Assembly (NCBI GenBank): GCA_035946955.1
Contig: DASYYE010000138.1
Span: 1 to 30,896 of the forward strand
DNA: 30,896 nt
Direction: 5' to 3'
DNA from: DASYYE01 sp035946955
GTDB lineage: Bacteria; Actinomycetota; Actinomycetes; Streptosporangiales; Streptosporangiaceae
The notes under the pieces were generated by a model. It worked only from the letters and a program-made list of their open reading frames with translations. It made no database searches and was not told where the DNA came from. This document shows, piece after piece, positions 22,497-30,666 of this stretch. Within the stretch, counting starts at the first letter, position 1; each line of letters starts with the position of its first letter. The translations under genes and the position numbers were made by a program.

Positions 22497-23699
22497 GTGA
22501 CCGTGAGAGGCAGGCGCCGGGTGAGGAGCAGCCGCTATCCGTTTAGCTGGCCGATTTCGCCGGAGAGTATCGCGCGGGAGACCGCGCTTTTCGAGCGAGA
22601 GCTGGCCGATGCCGAAGCCGCGCCTGGACCAGATGGGCGCAGCGTGCTCGCGGCTCGGTACAAGCTGGGACGCGCCTATCGCTTCGTCGGCCGCTACCGG
22701 GACGCGGTCGAACTGCAAAAGCTGAACCTGGAGGCGTCTTTGCGGGCGCTGGGTCCGGATGACCCAGTCACTGTGACTACCCGTTACGAGTTGGTCAGGT
22801 CGTCGATGTCGGCCGGGCAACCTCCCAGAGGGGTTGCAGAACTTGAGCGGAGTTCGGCCGACCTTGACCGGGTGCTAGGCGCGGACCATCCAGACGCGAT
22901 CACAGCTCGGTGCTTTCTCGGCGCGGCGCTGGTCCGGGATGGTGCCCTTGCCAGCGGCCGACCACTCCTGGAGCAGTCGCTTGCCGACAGCAAGCGCGTG
23001 CTCGGCCCGGATGATCCGGACACGCTGGCGTGCCGCATCTGGCTCGCCATGGCGCAAGGGCTGGATGAACGAGTGGGCCTGGCTTTCAAGCTGGCCAAGC
23101 GGGCCATGGCTGAATGCAGGCGGGCGCTGCCGCCCGGTCATCCGGTCGAAATCGAGTGCCGCTCGTTCCTTGGCACGCTCTACCAGGCGACTGGGCGGGT
23201 GTCGGAGGGCATTGCCGAGCATAAGCGGGCGCTCGTGGACTACGAGCGGGTATACGGCCCTTCTCACCCACTGGTGATCGGAGAGCGTGCCCAACTCGGC
23301 AACGCGTATATGCAGGCGGGGCGGTACGAAACCGCTATCGCCCTGCTCCAGGAGGCCATCATGGACTTGGACCGGCTGCTTGGCGCAGATGACACGGTGG
23401 CCCTGTGTGCCCGCATCGACCTGGGCAACGCCTTGGCCAGAGCCTCGCGGACAGCCGAAGCCGTCACCGCGCTCAAGGAGGTAAGCGCCGATTGTGAACG
23501 GGTTCTCGGCCGTGATGACCGGCTGACGCTGTCATCGCGTGCTGGCCTGGCCCGGGCATACGCCCTCGCGGGGCGGCGGCTCAAGGCGAATGTGTTGTAC
23601 CGGCGGGTCCTCGCAGGCTATGAGCGAACACTCGGCCCTGAACACCCGGTGACGCAGCGGTACCGCAACAGGTGGAGCCGCGGCAGCCATCCCCGGTGA
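22497..23699 (+). CDS. Tetratricopeptide-repeat protein (kinesin-light-chain-like repeats)
   Basis: Roughly 400 residues made up almost wholly of TPR_10/TPR_12-type repeats of about 42-45 residues. Each carries a G-x-D/E-H/D-P-x-(T/V) turn (LGPDDPVTV, LGADHPDAI, LGPDDPDTL, YGPSHPLVI, LGPEHPVTQ) after a helix with A/L-x-x-Y/D-x-R-V-L. About seven repeats are visible. There is no signal peptide, NB-ARC or DNA-binding domain, so it is probably a cytoplasmic scaffold. The start is uncertain: GTG 22497 (GGA 8 nt upstream) is my choice, GTG 22503 or 22521 is possible, and the frame is open back to 22326 with poor composition. It is similar in type to the TPR tails of the two SARP regulators but shares no DNA-binding part. 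Confidence 0.82.
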   Translation: MTVRGRRRVRSSRYPFSWPISPESIARETALFERELADAEAAPGPDGRSVLAARYKLGRAYRFVGRYRDAVELQKLNLEASLRALGPDDPVTVTTRYELVRSSMSAGQPPRGVAELERSSADLDRVLGADHPDAITARCFLGAALVRDGALASGRPLLEQSLADSKRVLGPDDPDTLACRIWLAMAQGLDERVGLAFKLAKRAMAECRRALPPGHPVEIECRSFLGTLYQATGRVSEGIAEHKRALVDYERVYGPSHPLVIGERAQLGNAYMQAGRYETAIALLQEAIMDLDRLLGADDTVALCARIDLGNALARASRTAEAVTALKEVSADCERVLGRDDRLTLSSRAGLARAYALAGRRLKANVLYRRVLAGYERTLGPEHPVTQRYRNRWSRGSHPR

Positions 23700-23740
23700 C
23701 GGCCTATGACACGTCCCCCTGACGCGGATAGGGTTTCGAT

Positions 23741-24286
23741 ATGGCTGTCTCGTCGTTGATGGTCCCACTCGGCACGCAAGCGCCCGACTTCACCCTCGCC
23801 GACACAAGCGGCACAGTGGTGCGCCGCGACGACTTCACCGGCGCGCCCGCATTGCTGGTCGCCTTCTTGTGCAACCACTGTCCGTACGTACGCCACGTCG
23901 AGACAGCGCTGGGCACGCTGCTCTCGCACTACCCTGACCTGGCCGTCGTGGGCATCTGTACCAACGACGCCGACGCCTACCACGACGACCGGCCGCAACA
24001 GCTCGCCGAGCAGGCGCGCCGCGCCGGCTGGAACTTCCCGTACCTGGTCGACGCCGACCAGCAGGCAGGACGCACGTACAACGCCGCCTGTACGCCGGAC
24101 TTCTTCCTCTATGACACCGGGCGCCGGCTGGCCTACCGCGGCGCGTTCGACGAGTCCACACCAGGTAACGGCAAGCCGGTCACCGGCGAGCTGCTGCGCG
24201 CTGCCATCGAGCTGACTCTGGCCGGCCAGCCGGTGCCTGAGCCGCACCGGCCCAGCATGGGCTGCTCGATCAAATGGCGGTCCTGA
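23741..24286 (+). CDS. Peroxiredoxin-like thioredoxin-fold protein (PRX_like1 type)
   Basis: The 181-residue protein has an AhpC/TSA-thioredoxin fold: APDFTLADTSG near 14-24, a C44-N-H-C47 redox pair in AFLCNHCPYV, TPDFFLYD (cis-Pro loop), and the family-specific end PSMGCSIKW with a third Cys. It lacks a signal peptide, so it is cytosolic. Members are thought to be thiol oxidoreductases or peroxidases; the substrate is unknown. ATG 23741 has AGGG about 9 nt upstream. It is convergent with the methyltransferase gene; their stop codons are only 14 bp apart and no hairpin lies between them. Confidence 0.92.
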   Translation: MAVSSLMVPLGTQAPDFTLADTSGTVVRRDDFTGAPALLVAFLCNHCPYVRHVETALGTLLSHYPDLAVVGICTNDADAYHDDRPQQLAEQARRAGWNFPYLVDADQQAGRTYNAACTPDFFLYDTGRRLAYRGAFDESTPGNGKPVTGELLRAAIELTLAGQPVPEPHRPSMGCSIKWRS

Positions 24287-24300
24287 CCGGAGGAAGAGTC

Positions 24301-25137
24301 TCAGGGTTTACGCGCGACGCCTACGACGGCCAGCCGCAGGACGGGGTGGTCGCTTGTTAGTGGGGTGTCGGCGTCGGGGCGCCAGTCGGCGACGGGCACG
24401 ATTCCCGGATCGACGAAGTCGAGGCCGTCAAAGAACTGTTTGATCTGTTCGAGCCTGCGGAACTGACCTCGCCCCATTCCCTGGCGGAACGCGGCCTGGA
24501 CGGCGGCCGCGCCGGGGTCGCCGATGTCGACCAGGTGATGGATGAAGACATAGCTGCCTGACCGCAGCGCCTTACGGTACCCGGCGGTGATGCCGACGGG
24601 ATCCTCCTCGTCCAGGATGTGGTGCAGGATGCCGCACAGGAGCAGGGCGACGGGACGGCCGAGGTCGATGAGCTCGTTCAGGCCGGGGTGGCTGAGGATC
24701 TCGGCCGGGTGGCGTACGTCGCCGTCGATCACGAAAGTGGCCTTGTTGTCGGCCATCAACGCGCGTGCGTGGGCTAGGACGATCGGGTCGTTGTCAACGT
24801 AGACCACTCGTACGCCGGACGCTGTCTGCTGGGCTACCTGGTGCACGTTGCCCGCTGTCGGCAGGCCTGATCCGATGTCGATGAGCTGCCGAATGCCCGC
24901 CTCGCCCACGAGGTAGCGCACGACCCTGCGCAGGGCCGCGCGTTGCTGCTGCACGCCCAGGTGGACCTCGGGCAGCGCCTCTTTGATCTTGTCACCCAGC
25001 TCCCGGTCGGCGGCGAAGTTGTCCTTACCGCCGAGGAGGTAGTCGTAGACCCGGGCGATATTGGGCCGCGACGTCTCGACGGGGGAGCGGATCCGGTCGC
25101 CGCCGGTACCCGGTGCAGTTGGGTCTTCGTCTGGCAC
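24301..25137 (-). CDS. SAM-dependent methyltransferase, DUF574 (Methyltransf_19) family
   Basis: The 278-residue protein has the actinomycete-specific family signature RPNIARVYDYLLGGKDNF (24-41), the SAM-binding loop IDIGSGLPTAGN (86-97), an acidic YVDNDP that should hold the ribose hydroxyls, and LLCGILHHI. The C-terminus TSDHPVLRLAVVGVARKP is typical. Many paralogues occur per actinomycete genome, and their substrates are unknown. GTG 25137 has GGGAGG 4 nt upstream. It is transcribed away from the molybdenum hydroxylase genes, sharing the 158-bp region 25138-25295 with them. Confidence 0.94.
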   Translation of the reverse strand: MPDEDPTAPGTGGDRIRSPVETSRPNIARVYDYLLGGKDNFAADRELGDKIKEALPEVHLGVQQQRAALRRVVRYLVGEAGIRQLIDIGSGLPTAGNVHQVAQQTASGVRVVYVDNDPIVLAHARALMADNKATFVIDGDVRHPAEILSHPGLNELIDLGRPVALLLCGILHHILDEEDPVGITAGYRKALRSGSYVFIHHLVDIGDPGAAAVQAAFRQGMGRGQFRRLEQIKQFFDGLDFVDPGIVPVADWRPDADTPLTSDHPVLRLAVVGVARKP

Positions 25138-25188
25138 CGCGCCTCCCTCTGAAGGCGGACGTCAGCTTGCGGTGACGCTTGGGATAGT

Positions 25189-25213
25189 GGTTACTGCTTA
25201 CGTAAAGGGTTAC
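25189..25213. promoter_or_regulatory. Possible operator in the divergent methyltransferase/Mo-hydroxylase promoter region
   Basis: The palindrome TTACGTAA (25198-25205) is flanked by a GGTTAC direct repeat (25189-25194 and 25208-25213). It lies about 55 bp upstream of the methyltransferase start and about 85 bp upstream of the Mo-hydroxylase start, in a locally AT-rich patch. No firm -35/-10 pair could be assigned. Confidence 0.35.
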
Positions 25214-25295
25214 CATAGCCGCCGCATATGTCACCATGTCCTCCAGTCCTCCGCTGTCTAGATCCGGACGGCCTTCCCATGAGGAGGAGTGGGTG

Positions 25296-27857
25296 ATGGA
25301 GATCACGGTCAACGGCAAGGCTGCCGAAGTGGACGCCGGGCCCGACGACGTGGCTGTGGGACTCCTCCGCGACAAACTTGGCCTGACCGGGACGAAGGTG
25401 GTCTGTGGTACCGGCGTGTGCGGGGCCTGCACGATCCTGGTGGACGGGGTGCCTACCGTTGCCTGCCTGATGCCCGGCAGGGCTATCGAGGGCCGGGATG
25501 TCACGACCGTCGAGGGGCTCGGTGGCAGTCATCCGGTCCAGCGTGCCTTCGCTGCCCATGACGCGTTGCAGTGCGGCTACTGCACGCCGGGGTTTGTCGT
25601 GGCGGCGGCTGCCTTCACCGACCGTTGGCGCGCCGCACACGGTGACGTTGCGCCGACCCGGTCGCAGATCGCGCAGGCCATGGCGGGGCACCTGTGCCGG
25701 TGTGGCGCCTATGAGGCGATATATGCGGCGATCGCTGCAGCATGTGCGGGCGAGCGTGAAGGCGACGACGGGTCGCCGGTCCGCGTGGAGGCTCTGGAGA
25801 AGGTCGCAGGCCTGGCCCGTTATGCCACAGACGTGCGGCTGGAAGGCCAGCTCGAAGGGGTGATCGTCCGTTCGGCACAGCCCCACGCGCGGGTGGTGGA
25901 GGTACGTTCCGGTGACGCTCCGGTCGTGGACCTGCTGCCTGCGGACCGTGTCGTCCGGTACGTCGGTCAGCCGGTCGCTGCGGTCGCCGCCGCCACCCGT
26001 GCCGGTGCGCTGGCCGCGGCGGCCATGGTGGAGGTGAGATACGCGCCGCTGCCTGCCGTGCTGGAGACCAGCGCGGCAGAACAGCCCGATGCGCCCGTCG
26101 TGTACGACTCGCGCGTGGCGCGGCAGAGCGCACCACGATCGAACGAAGCGCCGTTGAGTCCGGCCCGATGGCGAGGCAACGTGCGGGGGCCTTCCTCGGC
26201 GAGCTGGCGTGGGGGTACCGCGATGCGCCGGATCGCCGCCGCGCTGCAGCGCGGAGACGACCGTCTGGTGTCGGGGACGTTCACGACCGCCGCTCAGGCG
26301 CACACCTCGATGGAACCCCATGCCTGCGTCGCTCGCTGGGACGACGACAGCGGCCTGCACTTGTACCTATCGACCCAGGCAGTGAGTGCGGTCGCGGCGG
26401 AAGCAGCGAAACGGTGGCACCTGAAGCCCACCCAGGTACACCTCGTCGCCGAACACGTCGGTGGGGGTTTCGGCGCGAAGGCCCACCTCACCAGCGAGAT
26501 CGTCGCTGCTGCGGAGCTCGCCCGGGTCACCGGCGGGCCAGTACGGGTCGTGCTGAGCAGGGCGGAGGAACTGACCGACGGAGGCAGCCGACCCGCCACC
26601 CGCATCGGGTTGTCCCTGCTCGCCGACGGCAACGGCAACCTCGCCGCGCTGAGCATGGACGCGTGGGGCGATGGGGGGGTGTCTATCGGCTCCAATGCGG
26701 CAGGGCTGGCCCGGTACATCTACGGCAACGCCCCGCGACGGCTGCGGGACTTCGATGTGCTAACCCACCGGCCTCCGAGTGCGCCGTTCCGCGGACCCGG
26801 CGGGCCGCCGATGGTCTGGGCCCTCGAACAGGCCGTGGACGAGATGGCTCACCGTCTCGGCGAGGATCCGATCGCCCTGCGGTCCCGATGGGACGGCAAT
26901 CCCAAGCGGCGCGTCCTGTACGACTGGGCCGCGGCTCTCCCGGCGTGGTCCGGCCGTCAGCCGGCTGGGGCACGGGAGGGCAGGTTCCGGCGTGGGGTCG
27001 GCTTCGCGGCGGCCAACTGGCTATACCTCCTCGACCCCGGCACCGAGGTCGAGCTGACCGTCGAGGGGGGCGTCGTCGTAGCTCGGACGGCCTCCCAGGA
27101 CATCGGTACCGGCAGCCGCAGCGTCATCGCCGATGTCGTGCGTACCGAACTCGATCTGCCTGCGGCCCTGGTGCGGGTCGAACTCGGCCGGACCGGCACG
27201 GTACACGGGCCGGCATCGGTGGCCAGCAGCGCCACGCCGTCGATCGCTCCGGCAGCCACCGACGCAGCCAGGCGGCTGCGTGCCTCTCTCCCAGCCGGCC
27301 CGGTGCTGAGTTCCCTTGCCGCCGCCGAAGGGCTTCGGGTGGTGGGCAAGCGCCGTCGCGACCGCCGTGGGTACGTCACCCCGTTCCCAATCCGGCACCT
27401 CGCGATCGGCAGGGGGTTCGCCGGTGCCGTATACCTCACCGAGGTAGAGGCCGACATCCTGCTGGGCACTGTTCGCGTCACACGCGTCTGGTGCGGGATC
27501 GCCGCCGGCCACATCTACGCCGAGCGGCTCGCGCGCAGCCAGTGCGAGGGCGGCGTCATCCAGGGCATCGGCTACGCGCTCTTCGAGCAGTGCCACGTCG
27601 ACCCAGCTACCGGTGTGGTGCTCACCAGCAACCTCGAGGACTACCGCATCCCGGGCATCGGCGACACGCCGGAGATCAGTGTCCACTTCCATCAGGACGG
27701 TTGGGACCACGTGACCGGCGGGGGCGTCGGACTCGGCGAGATCGCAACGGTCGGCGTCGCCGCGTCGATCGGGAACGCCGTGTACGCCGCAACCGGATGG
27801 CGTCCACGTGACCTGCCAATCCGCCCTGACAGGCTGCGTGAGGGGATCGCTCGGTGA
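25296..27857 (+). CDS. Xanthine dehydrogenase/aldehyde oxidoreductase-family protein: fused [2Fe-2S] and molybdopterin domains
   Basis: The 853-residue protein joins the usual small and large subunits. Residues 1-150 hold two [2Fe-2S] clusters: Cys37, 42, 45 and 57 in plant-ferredoxin spacing, and Cys93, 96, 134 and 136 (QCGYC, CRC). From about 158 comes the Mo-binding domain, with HTSMEPHA near 336, GGGFGAK 389-395, PFRGPGG 497-503, QDIGTGSRS 601-609, and the catalytic Glu815 in GLGE. It should hydroxylate an aldehyde or N-heterocycle, passing electrons to the FAD subunit encoded next. ATG 25296 follows GAGGAGGAG with about 6 nt spacing. The order FeS-Mo, with FAD as a separate protein, differs from animal-type XDH (FeS-FAD-Mo) and from three-subunit bacterial forms. 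The substrate is unassigned; YagR/PaoC-like periplasmic aldehyde oxidoreductases are the nearest match by motif, but no Tat signal is seen. Confidence 0.93.
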   Translation: MEITVNGKAAEVDAGPDDVAVGLLRDKLGLTGTKVVCGTGVCGACTILVDGVPTVACLMPGRAIEGRDVTTVEGLGGSHPVQRAFAAHDALQCGYCTPGFVVAAAAFTDRWRAAHGDVAPTRSQIAQAMAGHLCRCGAYEAIYAAIAAACAGEREGDDGSPVRVEALEKVAGLARYATDVRLEGQLEGVIVRSAQPHARVVEVRSGDAPVVDLLPADRVVRYVGQPVAAVAAATRAGALAAAAMVEVRYAPLPAVLETSAAEQPDAPVVYDSRVARQSAPRSNEAPLSPARWRGNVRGPSSASWRGGTAMRRIAAALQRGDDRLVSGTFTTAAQAHTSMEPHACVARWDDDSGLHLYLSTQAVSAVAAEAAKRWHLKPTQVHLVAEHVGGGFGAKAHLTSEIVAAAELARVTGGPVRVVLSRAEELTDGGSRPATRIGLSLLADGNGNLAALSMDAWGDGGVSIGSNAAGLARYIYGNAPRRLRDFDVLTHRPPSAPFRGPGGPPMVWALEQAVDEMAHRLGEDPIALRSRWDGNPKRRVLYDWAAALPAWSGRQPAGAREGRFRRGVGFAAANWLYLLDPGTEVELTVEGGVVVARTASQDIGTGSRSVIADVVRTELDLPAALVRVELGRTGTVHGPASVASSATPSIAPAATDAARRLRASLPAGPVLSSLAAAEGLRVVGKRRRDRRGYVTPFPIRHLAIGRGFAGAVYLTEVEADILLGTVRVTRVWCGIAAGHIYAERLARSQCEGGVIQGIGYALFEQCHVDPATGVVLTSNLEDYRIPGIGDTPEISVHFHQDGWDHVTGGGVGLGEIATVGVAASIGNAVYAATGWRPRDLPIRPDRLREGIAR

Positions 27858-28804
27858 ACGCGCCGTCCAACGTCGATGAAGTCGTCGAGGCCCTCGCCAC
27901 AAGCGGTGCCGAACTGCGGGCGGGCGGCACCGACATCATGGCCCGGCGCGACTGCGGCCGGGCCACCGGACCGTTCGTCGACCTGCGCGGCCTGCCTGAG
28001 TTGCGGGGCATCACGTGGCGCGCGGACGGCACCGCCTGCATCGGCGCGATGACCACTGTCGCCGAGGTCGCCGACGACGACCGGCTCCGCACCGCCTATC
28101 CCGCCCTGACCGCCGTGGCCGCGTCAGTGGCGACACCGCAGATCCGCACGGCCGGCACGGTCGGCGGCAACCTGCTGCAACGCAACCGCTGCTGGTACTA
28201 CCGCAACCCGCTCTTCTCCTGCCATCAGACCGGCGGCGACACCTGCCCGGCCCGAACGGGCATGCACCTGTACTCCGTGGTCATCGACCAGGGTCCGTGC
28301 GTTGCCCCGCACCCGTCCTCGCTGGCGATGGCCCTGCTGGCCTACGACGCGACCCTTGACATACATGCCCGCGGCAGGCTGGCCATCGGCGACCTGTACG
28401 GCGACGGCTCAGATCCCACCAGAGACCACATCCTGACCAACCGCGAGGTGCTCCTCGCTGTAGGACTGCCAGCGCCCGTCAGCGGCGAACGGATCGCATA
28501 CCAGCGCGTCACCGGCCGGGCCGGAGCCGAGTGGCCACTTGTGGAGGTCGTCGCCCGCCTCACCCTCTCGGGCACGACGATCACTTTCGCCGCCGTCGCC
28601 GTATCCGGGGTCGCGCGCACTCCCGTACGCCTCACCGAGGTCGAGGCCGCGCTCGTGGGTAAGCCGGCCACTCCGGAGACCCTCCAGGCCGCCTCCGACC
28701 GCGCAACGTCACGCTGCACCCCGCTGTCCCAGACCGGGTACAAAGTGAGCTTGCTGCGAGACGCGACCCTGGACGTGATCGAACGAGCTACCACGCCGCA
28801 GTGA
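27854..28804 (+). CDS. FAD-binding (YagS/PaoB-like) subunit of the molybdenum hydroxylase
   Basis: This 316-residue CO-dehydrogenase/XDH-type flavoprotein subunit has the FAD loops AGGTDIM (23-29) and TAGTVGGNLLQ (99-109). A Cys set at 113, 123, 131 and 149 in the context RCWYYRNPLFSCHQTGGDTC...CVAPHPS matches the extra [4Fe-4S] site of YagS/PaoB-type subunits and is absent from ordinary XDH flavin subunits. The start GTG overlaps the stop of the upstream gene by 4 bp (GTGA), so the two are translationally coupled and form one heterodimeric or higher complex. A C-terminal CO_deh_flav_C domain is present (about 210-310). No XdhC-type maturation chaperone or molybdopterin gene follows. Confidence 0.93.
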   Translation: MNAPSNVDEVVEALATSGAELRAGGTDIMARRDCGRATGPFVDLRGLPELRGITWRADGTACIGAMTTVAEVADDDRLRTAYPALTAVAASVATPQIRTAGTVGGNLLQRNRCWYYRNPLFSCHQTGGDTCPARTGMHLYSVVIDQGPCVAPHPSSLAMALLAYDATLDIHARGRLAIGDLYGDGSDPTRDHILTNREVLLAVGLPAPVSGERIAYQRVTGRAGAEWPLVEVVARLTLSGTTITFAAVAVSGVARTPVRLTEVEAALVGKPATPETLQAASDRATSRCTPLSQTGYKVSLLRDATLDVIERATTPQ

Positions 28805-28943
28805 ATCCGGTGCCAGGGCTGTAGCGGTAGCTCATGGATTGACGGGGGTTCTGAACTGGGATACGCCCTGACTAACGGACCTCATATTGGTTTCGTCGAA
28901 GCCCAGGGCTCCGCCGCAGAGCCACGCTTTCCGGGGAGGACAG

Positions 28944-30044
28944 ATGCGACGAACCGTTCCATTTCGCAGGTATGCATCGCTGGCCGGGGCCGTGGCACTG
29001 CTCTTGACGACGTTCACGCCCAGGGTGGCCGCTGCCGCGACCGGCACGCCGATTCAGGTCTATGGCGCGTGGCTGTGCGGCGACGACGAATGCACCTGGG
29101 GCCATGTGCCAAATATGACCACCTTCGACACCAACAACCACTGGATGATCGACCGGGGCAATGGGCAGCCGTCGGTCAACCTCGTGGTGCTCGCCTTCGT
29201 CAACCCGCTGAAGCTGCTGGACCAGACCAACGACTCCGGTGATGTCAATGGCGTCCCCGTGGGCATGACATCCGCGGTCGTGAACTACTTCACCAGTCAT
29301 GGCGTCCGGGTCATGTTCTCCATCGGAGGCGTGACCTACACCGGCGACTGGGACACCGCACTGTCACAGAACCCGACACAACTGGGCCTGAACGCCGCAG
29401 CGGTTGCCAAGCAGTTTGGTGTCGGCATGGAGATCGACTACGAGAACGGCACCAGCCCGAACCTGACCGGGCTGCAGGCGTTCATCAGCGCCTACCGTTC
29501 GCAGCTCCCTTACGACCCCACTGGCGCAAACCCGGCGGCGCGGCTCACCATCGACCTCGCAGCAGGCGACCAGTACCTGACCGACCTCGCCCGCTACGCC
29601 ACAGCCAACTGGCTGACCACCAGCAACCCGGTGCTCGACTACGCGAACGCGATGGTGGCCAACAGGCAGCTCGACACCAGCAAGCAGGAGGAGCAGTGGC
29701 TGGAGCACGCGGACGGCAAGCCGAACTACGCCCCGCCGGTCCTGCCGCTGGCACCCGCCAAGTACACCGGCAGCGTGTTCATCGCGGGCCTGTCGTCGGT
29801 GCAGCCCGAGTGCAATAACTTCGCCAGCTCACTGGAGGACTCGACCGGCAGCTTCGTGCGGACGGTGGCGCCCGACGGGGCCGGCACAACGCCAGGCATG
29901 CTCGGTTACATGTTCTGGGCAGCCGAGCAGCCGTCGGTCCATGGTGCTACCACCGACCCGCCGAACACCTGCCAAGGTGGCGTAGGCGTGGGCGCGACCA
30001 CCTATTCCATTCCAATACCCATGCCCGCCCTGCGGCAGAGCTGA
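28944..30044 (+). CDS. Secreted GH18-like glycoside hydrolase
   Basis: The 366-residue protein has an ATG behind GGGGAGG (4 nt) and a signal peptide (FRRY, hydrophobic core, cleavage near VAAAA, about residue 32). The mature domain has chitinase-type TIM-barrel landmarks: VVLAFVNPL, the beta-3 motif VMFSIGG (123-129), and the catalytic-strand motif GMEIDYEN (161-168). There Asp165 and Glu167 keep the DxE acid pair but the earlier Asp positions are altered. MLGYMFWAAEQP near 330 fits the conserved barrel-closing Trp strand. It may be an active chitinase or endo-N-acetylglucosaminidase, or a carbohydrate-binding relative. It has no separate binding domain. It is preceded by the Mo-hydroxylase operon (139 bp gap) and followed by a sigma factor gene, with no clear functional link to either. 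Confidence 0.82.
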   Translation: MRRTVPFRRYASLAGAVALLLTTFTPRVAAAATGTPIQVYGAWLCGDDECTWGHVPNMTTFDTNNHWMIDRGNGQPSVNLVVLAFVNPLKLLDQTNDSGDVNGVPVGMTSAVVNYFTSHGVRVMFSIGGVTYTGDWDTALSQNPTQLGLNAAAVAKQFGVGMEIDYENGTSPNLTGLQAFISAYRSQLPYDPTGANPAARLTIDLAAGDQYLTDLARYATANWLTTSNPVLDYANAMVANRQLDTSKQEEQWLEHADGKPNYAPPVLPLAPAKYTGSVFIAGLSSVQPECNNFASSLEDSTGSFVRTVAPDGAGTTPGMLGYMFWAAEQPSVHGATTDPPNTCQGGVGVGATTYSIPIPMPALRQS

Positions 30045-30126
30045 CCACAGGTACCCGCATGGCCGGGCATCCCACATGACGCAATCACGGGGAGGTGCCA
30101 GGCGTCATATATGAGTGTGAAGTGCC

Positions 30127-30666
30127 GTGGGCGGTGACCATCGCGCATTCCTGGACGCCACGCTGCCGTACGTGGACGTGGTATACCAGATCGCCCGGCA
30201 TGCCGCCGCGGCCGGGCAGGAGCCCGAGGACCTGGTGCAGGAGACCTACCTGCGGGCCTACGCCGCGTTCGGCTCTCACCGGGGCGGGAACACGCGGGCG
30301 TGGCTGGCAGCGATCTGCCTGAACACGGCCCGGTCGCAAGCGCGGCAGCGCCGGCGGAGGCCCAGGGAGGTGCCAGCCCCGGCCCTGCTGGACGCGCTGC
30401 CAAATGGCCGCACGGAGACGGAGCCCGACGTAGCGGACGTGGTCATCGCCGACCTGGACGCGCAGGCGGTCGCCCAGTGCCTGGCCCGGCTGCCTGAGCC
30501 ACAGCGCCTGTGCATCGTGCTGATGGACATCGCCGGGTATACCGCCCGGGAGGTAGCCGAGGCGCTGGGCTGCCCGCGGGGCACGGTGCTGGCCCGGGTG
30601 CACCGCGGCCGGCGCAGGCTGGCCGGCTTGCTGACCGAGGCGGGGGTGGCCCATGGACGGCCATGA
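30127..30666 (+). CDS. ECF-type RNA polymerase sigma-70 factor
   Basis: The 179-residue protein has sigma region 2 at about 10-80 (EDLVQETYLRAYAAF, TRAWLAAICLNTARSQARQ) and region 4 at about 112-170 (LPEPQRLCIVLMDIAGYTAREVAEALG as two joined blocks, then GTVLARVHRGRRRL, the recognition helix). There is no region 1.1 or 3, as in ECF factors. GTG 30127 is the first start after an in-frame TGA at 30118; its ribosome binding site is weak. An 8-codon ORF from ATG 30111 overlaps this start and may couple initiation. The next gene, a zinc-finger anti-sigma factor, overlaps the 3' end by 14 bp, giving a standard sigma/anti-sigma switch responding to redox or envelope stress. The target promoter is unknown. 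Confidence 0.92.
   Translation: MGGDHRAFLDATLPYVDVVYQIARHAAAAGQEPEDLVQETYLRAYAAFGSHRGGNTRAWLAAICLNTARSQARQRRRRPREVPAPALLDALPNGRTETEPDVADVVIADLDAQAVAQCLARLPEPQRLCIVLMDIAGYTAREVAEALGCPRGTVLARVHRGRRRLAGLLTEAGVAHGRP

Noticed and set aside
26168..27811. A 547-codon plus-strand frame inside the molybdenum hydroxylase gene
   Set aside because: An out-of-frame shadow, Arg/Gly-rich, within a gene whose cofactor motifs are all intact in the other frame.
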